Source: JBQTKD01 sp052389435 | GTDB lineage: Bacteria > Actinomycetota > Actinomycetes > Sporichthyales > Sporichthyaceae | Reading direction: 5' to 3' | DNA: 17,802 nt | Assembly: GCA_052389435.1 (NCBI GenBank) | Contig: JBQTIB010000137.1 | Location: 1 to 17,802 of the forward strand | Shown: piece by piece, positions 14,568 through 17,802 of the stretch | Numbering within the stretch: position 1 is the stretch's first letter | Layout: every line of letters begins with the position of its first letter | Notes under the pieces: generated by a model | Databases searched by the model: none | What the model was told of the DNA's origin: nothing | What the model saw: only the letters and a program-made list of their open reading frames with translations | Made by a program: the position numbers and the translations under genes

Positions 14568-15389
14568 TCAGCCCTGGGGCACCGTCACGAAGTCGATGAG
14601 CTCCTCCATGCGGCCGAGGAGTTCGGGCTCGAGGTCGGTCCAGGACCGCACGCCGCCGAGGATGCGCTTCCACGCGACGTGCGGCTCGACGTACCAGCCG
14701 AGGGCCTCGAGCACGCCCTCCTTCCACGCCCGACCGCGGGGAACAGTCGGCCAGGCGCGGATGCCGACGGAGTTCGGCTTCACCGCCTGCCAGATGTCGA
14801 CGTAGGGGTGCCCGACGATCAGGACGTGCGGGTTCTGGATCGTGGCGGCGATGCGCGACTCCTTGGAGCCGGTCACCAGGTGGTCGACCAGCACGCCGAG
14901 GCGGCGGTCCCGGCTGGGGGCGAACTCGGCCACGATGGCGGCGAGGTGGTCGATGCCCTCGAGGTACTCCACGACGACGCCCTCGACGCGGAGGTCCTCG
15001 CCCCACACCTTCTCGACGAGTTCGGCGTCGTGCTTTCCCTCGACGTAGATGCGCGAGCCGATCGCCACGCGGGCGCGGGCGCTCTCGACCGCCACCGAGC
15101 CCGACGCGGTGCGAGTGGCTTTGATGGGACCGGCCTGCTTCGGCGGGAGCAGCAGCACGGGCTTGCCCTCGACCTCGAAGCCGTAGCCGAGTTCGAAGAC
15201 CCGGCGGCGGTTGAGCCGGTCCTCCAGCGTGACCATGTGCCCGCCGGGGCCCTTTTCGACGTTGACGACGGCTCCGCAGAAGCCGCCCTGGGTGACCTCG
15301 ACCACCAGATCGAGTTCGGCGTGCACGGACGGGACGTCGCGCGGGCGGCGCCAGTTGGCGGACAGGGGGTCTTCGGCGTAGCGGTCCAT
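14568..15389 (-). CDS. DUF3097 family protein with TOPRIM-like motif
   Basis: A 273-residue protein of the actinobacterial DUF3097 family, commonly found beside hemW and hrcA. Function is not established. Residues about 30-80 look like a small beta domain (GFCGAVVNVEKGPGGHMVTLEDR). Residues 114-130 (IYVEGKHDAELVEKVWG, Glu117) resemble the first TOPRIM motif of primases and RNase M5, and GVLVDHLVTGSKES (Asp169) stands where the acidic second motif would be, although it is not a full DxD. HVLIVGHPYVDIWQAVKP and a Trp/Pro-rich C-terminal region follow. The start is ATG at 15389 (MDRYAEDPLS); the frame is open further, but that part would run across the hrcA promoter. TACGGT lies 6 nt before the ATG, so the message may be leaderless. 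Confidence 0.88.
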   Translation of the reverse strand: MDRYAEDPLSANWRRPRDVPSVHAELDLVVEVTQGGFCGAVVNVEKGPGGHMVTLEDRLNRRRVFELGYGFEVEGKPVLLLPPKQAGPIKATRTASGSVAVESARARVAIGSRIYVEGKHDAELVEKVWGEDLRVEGVVVEYLEGIDHLAAIVAEFAPSRDRRLGVLVDHLVTGSKESRIAATIQNPHVLIVGHPYVDIWQAVKPNSVGIRAWPTVPRGRAWKEGVLEALGWYVEPHVAWKRILGGVRSWTDLEPELLGRMEELIDFVTVPQG

Positions 15390-15395
15390 CGGCGC

Positions 15396-15401
15396 ACCGT
15401 A
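15396..15401 (-). promoter_or_regulatory. Putative -10 hexamer TACGGT for DUF3097
   Basis: On the - strand TACGGT (TANNNT) ends 6 nt before the DUF3097 ATG, the same spacing as at tetR and uma2. No ribosome site intervenes. Its upstream part runs into the hrcA promoter, so the two divergent promoters are only about 20 bp apart. Confidence 0.4.
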
Positions 15402-15419
15402 GCCCGCCGCGGGCCCCGG

Positions 15420-15425
15420 TAGACT
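15420..15425 (+). promoter_or_regulatory. Putative -10 hexamer TAGACT for hrcA-dnaJ
   Basis: TAGACT just precedes and by one base overlaps the CIRCE element. A start point about 7 nt downstream (near 15432) falls inside CIRCE, so bound HrcA would block initiation. The -35 region is not consensus. Confidence 0.5.
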
Positions 15426-15451
15426 TATCACTCGCCGGGGGACAGTGCTAA
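15425..15451. promoter_or_regulatory. CIRCE heat-shock operator (HrcA binding site)
   Basis: TTATCACTC-N9-CAGTGCTAA matches the CIRCE consensus TTAGCACTC-N9-GAGTGCTAA with one mismatch in each arm and exactly the 9-nt spacer. It lies 47 nt upstream of the hrcA start codon and over the likely transcription start, which gives direct evidence that hrcA and dnaJ are autoregulated by HrcA. Confidence 0.88.
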
Positions 15452-15486
15452 AGGCCGTCGGCGAAGAGCCGGCCAGACGCCGTGCG

Positions 15487-15492
15487 AGGAGG
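15487..15492 (+). promoter_or_regulatory. Shine-Dalgarno AGGAGG fixing the hrcA start
   Basis: A perfect AGGAGG ends 6 nt before the GTG at 15499. It decides the start against an in-frame GTG at 15445 that lies inside the CIRCE element. Confidence 0.85.
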
Positions 15493-15498
15493 TGTGCC

Positions 15499-16542
15499 GT
15501 GGACGACCGCAAGCTCGCCGTGCTGCGCGCCATCGTGCAGGACTTCGTCGCGACCGAAGAGCCCGTCGGCTCCAAGGCCCTGGTCGAGCGGCACAACCTC
15601 GGGGTCTCTCCGGCCACGATCCGCAACGACATGGCCGTGCTGGAGGAGGAGGGGTACATCGCCCAGCCCCACACCAGCGCCGGACGGATCCCCACGGACA
15701 AGGGCTACCGCCTGTTCGTCGACCGCCTCGGGGGAGTGCGCCCCCTCTCGGCCGCCGAACGCCGCGCGATCGGCCAGTTCCTGGACTCCGCGGTCAACCT
15801 CGACGACGTCGTCGACCGCACCGTGCGCCTGCTCTCGCAGTTGACCCGGCAGGTCGCCGTCGTGCAGTACCCGTCGCTGTCCGGCGCCGCGGTGCGTCAC
15901 CTCGAACTGCTGGACATCGCTCCGGGCCGGGTGATGATCGTGTTGATCACCGACACCGGGCGCGTCGAGCAGCGCATGGTCGAGGTGCCGGTCCTCACCT
16001 CCGACCACCTGCTGCCGGATCTGCGGGCCCGGCTCAACGCCGTCATGGACGGGCAGCGGCTGTCCGTGGCCGGGGCGGCCGTCGCGGCCCTGGCCGGGGA
16101 GTACCCGACCCAGCCGGGCACCAACGAGGGCGCCGTCGTCGAGACCGTCGCCGCCGCGCTGGGCGAGATGATCGACGAAAGCCGGGACCAGCGCGTCGTC
16201 GTCGCGGGCGCGGCCAACCTCACGCGCGCCGGGCACGACTTCTCCAACTCCCTGCACCTGGTTCTCGAGGCGCTCGAGGAGCAGGTCGTGCTGATGCGCC
16301 TGCTCGGCGACGCCGCCACCGCGGACGTCTCGGTGCGCATCGGCCACGAGACGGCCGTCGCGGAACTCGCGGGCACGTCGATCGTCGCGTCCGCCTACGG
16401 AGACGGCGTCTCCCGGCTCGGGGTCATCGGCCCGACGCGCATGGACTACCCCGGAACGATGGGGGCCGTACGGGCCGTGGCCCGGTACGTGGGACAGGTC
16501 ATCTCTGGCGACAATCACAACGAGCTCGGGGAACGCAGCTAA
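15499..16542 (+). CDS. hrcA: Heat-inducible transcriptional repressor HrcA
   Basis: A 347-residue protein, typical for the family. The N-terminal winged helix is clear: VDDRKLAVLRAIVQDFVATEEPVGSKAL, then the recognition segment VSPATIRNDMAVLEEEGYI and the family hallmark PHTSAGRIPTDKGYRLFVD at about 57-75. The GAF-like dimer and insertion domains fill the rest, ending with GVIGPTRMDYPGTMGAVRAVARYV, which is also characteristic. HrcA represses chaperone genes by binding CIRCE; one such site lies just upstream, so it is autoregulated. The stop codon is separated from the dnaJ GTG by 2 nt, so the two are an operon. Start GTG at 15499 with AGGAGG 6 nt upstream. Confidence 0.97.
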   Translation: MDDRKLAVLRAIVQDFVATEEPVGSKALVERHNLGVSPATIRNDMAVLEEEGYIAQPHTSAGRIPTDKGYRLFVDRLGGVRPLSAAERRAIGQFLDSAVNLDDVVDRTVRLLSQLTRQVAVVQYPSLSGAAVRHLELLDIAPGRVMIVLITDTGRVEQRMVEVPVLTSDHLLPDLRARLNAVMDGQRLSVAGAAVAALAGEYPTQPGTNEGAVVETVAAALGEMIDESRDQRVVVAGAANLTRAGHDFSNSLHLVLEALEEQVVLMRLLGDAATADVSVRIGHETAVAELAGTSIVASAYGDGVSRLGVIGPTRMDYPGTMGAVRAVARYVGQVISGDNHNELGERS

Positions 16543-16544
16543 CA

Positions 16545-17681
16545 GTGCCTGACTACTACGCGGTCCTCGGCGTCGCGCGCGACGCCGACGGCGACACCCA
16601 CAAGAAGGCCAATCGCAAGCTGGCCATGGCGCTGCATCCGGACCGCAACCCGGACCCGGCGGCCGCGGAGAAGTTCAAGGAGGTCACCGCGGCGTACGAG
16701 GTGCTCTCCGACCCGCAGAAGCGTCAGCTGCACGACCTCGGCGGGGATCCGCTCGGCGGCGGCGGAGGCGGCGGAAACCCCTTCGGCGGCGGCGGCGCCG
16801 GGTTCGCCTTCCAGGACATCATGGACGCCTTCTTCGGCGGCGGCGGCAACGCGCGGGGTCCGCGCAGCCGCATGCAGCGCGGGCAGGACGCCCTGATCCG
16901 CCTCGAGATCGACCTCGCCGAGGCCGCCTTCGGCGCCACGCGCGAGATCCAGATCGACACGGCCATCGCCTGCGACCGCTGCCACGGCGCGGGCGCCGCC
17001 GCCGGCACCAAACCCGTCACGTGCGACATGTGCAACGGCCGCGGCGAGATCGCGTCGGTGCAGCGCTCCTTCCTCGGCCAGGTCATGACCTCGCGGCCGT
17101 GCGGGCAGTGCCGCGGCTTCGGCACGATCATCCCGACGCCCTGCACGGAGTGCGACGGCGAAGGCCGGGTGCGCTCGCGGCGGACGCTGAAGGTGAAGAT
17201 TCCGCCGGGCGTCGACACCGGCACCCGCATCCAGCTCGCCGGCGAGAGCGAGGTCGGCCCGGGCGGCGGGCCGCCCGGAGACCTCTACGTCGAGATCGTC
17301 GAAACCGAGCATCCGCGCTTCACGCGCCAGGGCGACGACCTGCACTGCACCATCCAGCTGCCCATGACCGCCGCGGCGCTCGGCACGACGCTGCAGCTCG
17401 ACACCCTCGACGGCCCCTACGAACTCCACGTGCGCCCCGGCACCCAGTCCGGAAAGCTCGAGCGCATCGGCGCCCGCGGCATCCCACACCTGCGTCAGGC
17501 CGGCCGCGGCGACCTGATCGTGCACCTAGAGGTTCAAACGCCGACGAAGCTAGACGAGGCGCAGGAGGCCCTGCTCCGTCAGCTCGCGAAGCTGCGCGAC
17601 GAGGAGAAGCCCGACGGCAGCATGAAGACCGGCGAACCGGGCCTGTTCTCCAAGATCCGCGACGTCTTCGGCAACCGCTGA
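16545..17681 (+). CDS. dnaJ: Molecular chaperone DnaJ (Hsp40, type I; DnaJ2-like)
   Basis: A 378-residue type I J-protein, co-chaperone of DnaK. The J domain is at 3-65 with HPD at 31-33; a Gly/Phe-rich region lies at about 66-105. Four CxxCxGxG zinc repeats start at Cys143, Cys160, Cys186 and Cys200. The C-terminal substrate-binding domains follow (GDLYVEIVETEHPRFTRQGDDL; RGIPHLRQAGRGDLIV). Linkage to hrcA marks it as the DnaJ2 paralogue of actinobacteria; the dnaK-grpE-dnaJ1 locus would be elsewhere. Helix II is odd: it reads THKKANRKLA where the family has EIKKAYRKLA, so the Tyr contacting DnaK is Asn23 (codon AAT at 16611). GTG start, 2 nt after hrcA. Confidence 0.97.
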   Translation: MPDYYAVLGVARDADGDTHKKANRKLAMALHPDRNPDPAAAEKFKEVTAAYEVLSDPQKRQLHDLGGDPLGGGGGGGNPFGGGGAGFAFQDIMDAFFGGGGNARGPRSRMQRGQDALIRLEIDLAEAAFGATREIQIDTAIACDRCHGAGAAAGTKPVTCDMCNGRGEIASVQRSFLGQVMTSRPCGQCRGFGTIIPTPCTECDGEGRVRSRRTLKVKIPPGVDTGTRIQLAGESEVGPGGGPPGDLYVEIVETEHPRFTRQGDDLHCTIQLPMTAAALGTTLQLDTLDGPYELHVRPGTQSGKLERIGARGIPHLRQAGRGDLIVHLEVQTPTKLDEAQEALLRQLAKLRDEEKPDGSMKTGEPGLFSKIRDVFGNR

Positions 17682-17802
17682 CGCAGAACCGCTGGCGGGG
17701 GGGGGGGGGGGGAGGCGGGGGGGCGCCCCCGCGGGCGGCCCCGCCGGCGCCGTGGGTGGCCGGGGGCGCGCGCCGGGCGGGGGGGCGGCCGCCCCGGGGC
17801 GC
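17682..17802. other. G/C-homopolymer-rich right end, no gene
   Basis: From about 17690 the sequence is almost pure G and C, with a 16-G run at 17697-17712 and several further runs of 7. No reading frame continues and no recognisable gene starts. Actinobacterial genomes usually have an rRNA methyltransferase gene (rsmE) here. The composition jump suggests a low-quality contig end. Confidence 0.6.

Noticed and set aside
15445..15498. N-terminal extension of HrcA from a GTG at 15445
   Set aside because: That GTG lies inside the CIRCE element and after the likely transcription start; GTG at 15499 has a perfect AGGAGG and gives the usual N-terminus.
17697..17712. 16-G run as a G-quadruplex regulator
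   Set aside because: It is in a degenerate contig end with several other homopolymers, so artefact is more likely than function.

Overview
The window reads as chromosomal DNA of a high-GC actinobacterium (Actinomycetota; roughly 70 % G+C by eye, many GTG starts, strong third-position G/C bias). The best taxonomic evidence is the block lepA ... hemW - DUF3097 - hrcA - dnaJ, a typical actinobacterial arrangement, together with an actinobacterial-style Ung and the HrcA/CIRCE heat-shock circuit. Genus cannot be told. Both ends (about 1-172 and 17682-17802) fall into almost pure G/C sequence with long homopolymers, unlike the coding sequence beside them. The window may be a whole contig with unreliable ends.

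Layout. (1) 173-1992, + strand: an alpha-E protein and a transglutaminase-like protein with a 4-base start/stop overlap. They are two members of a widespread cluster whose usual ATP-grasp partner would lie off the left end. (2) 2038-8138, - strand, five genes read right to left: ung (uracil-DNA glycosylase), a Uma2-family putative nuclease, a very large sulfur-metabolism fusion, a secreted peptidoglycan amidase and a long barstar-domain protein. (3) 8214-10058, + strand: lepA, divergent from ung. (4) 10166-14509, + strand: a TetR regulator, a 14-helix drug-type MFS transporter with a tail of carboxypeptidase-regulatory-like (beta-sandwich) domains, and hemW, with a 1-nt gap at one junction and a 4-nt overlap at the other. 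(5) 14568-15389, - strand: DUF3097, convergent with hemW across a large palindromic terminator. (6) 15425-17681, + strand: a CIRCE operator, hrcA and dnaJ.

The most striking gene is the 935-residue fusion at 4021-6828. It carries, in order, a persulfide-dioxygenase-type metallo-beta-lactamase domain, a rhodanese fold lacking the catalytic Cys, two rhodanese domains with catalytic Cys, and a complete sulfite-oxidase molybdopterin domain plus its dimerisation domain. Read as a pathway it could take persulfide to sulfite and thiosulfate and then sulfite to sulfate in one polypeptide. The first half matches the CstB layout; the added third rhodanese and sulfite oxidase are the unusual part.

Regulation visible in the sequence: a near-consensus CIRCE over the hrcA start-site region; a 14-bp dyad in the tetR promoter; a UUCG hairpin after lepA; and three genes (tetR, uma2, DUF3097) with a TANNNT hexamer exactly 6 nt before the start codon, the geometry of leaderless transcripts. 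No tRNA, rRNA, CRISPR array, insertion sequence or prophage gene was seen. The longest gene-free internal stretch is 177 nt (3844-4020).
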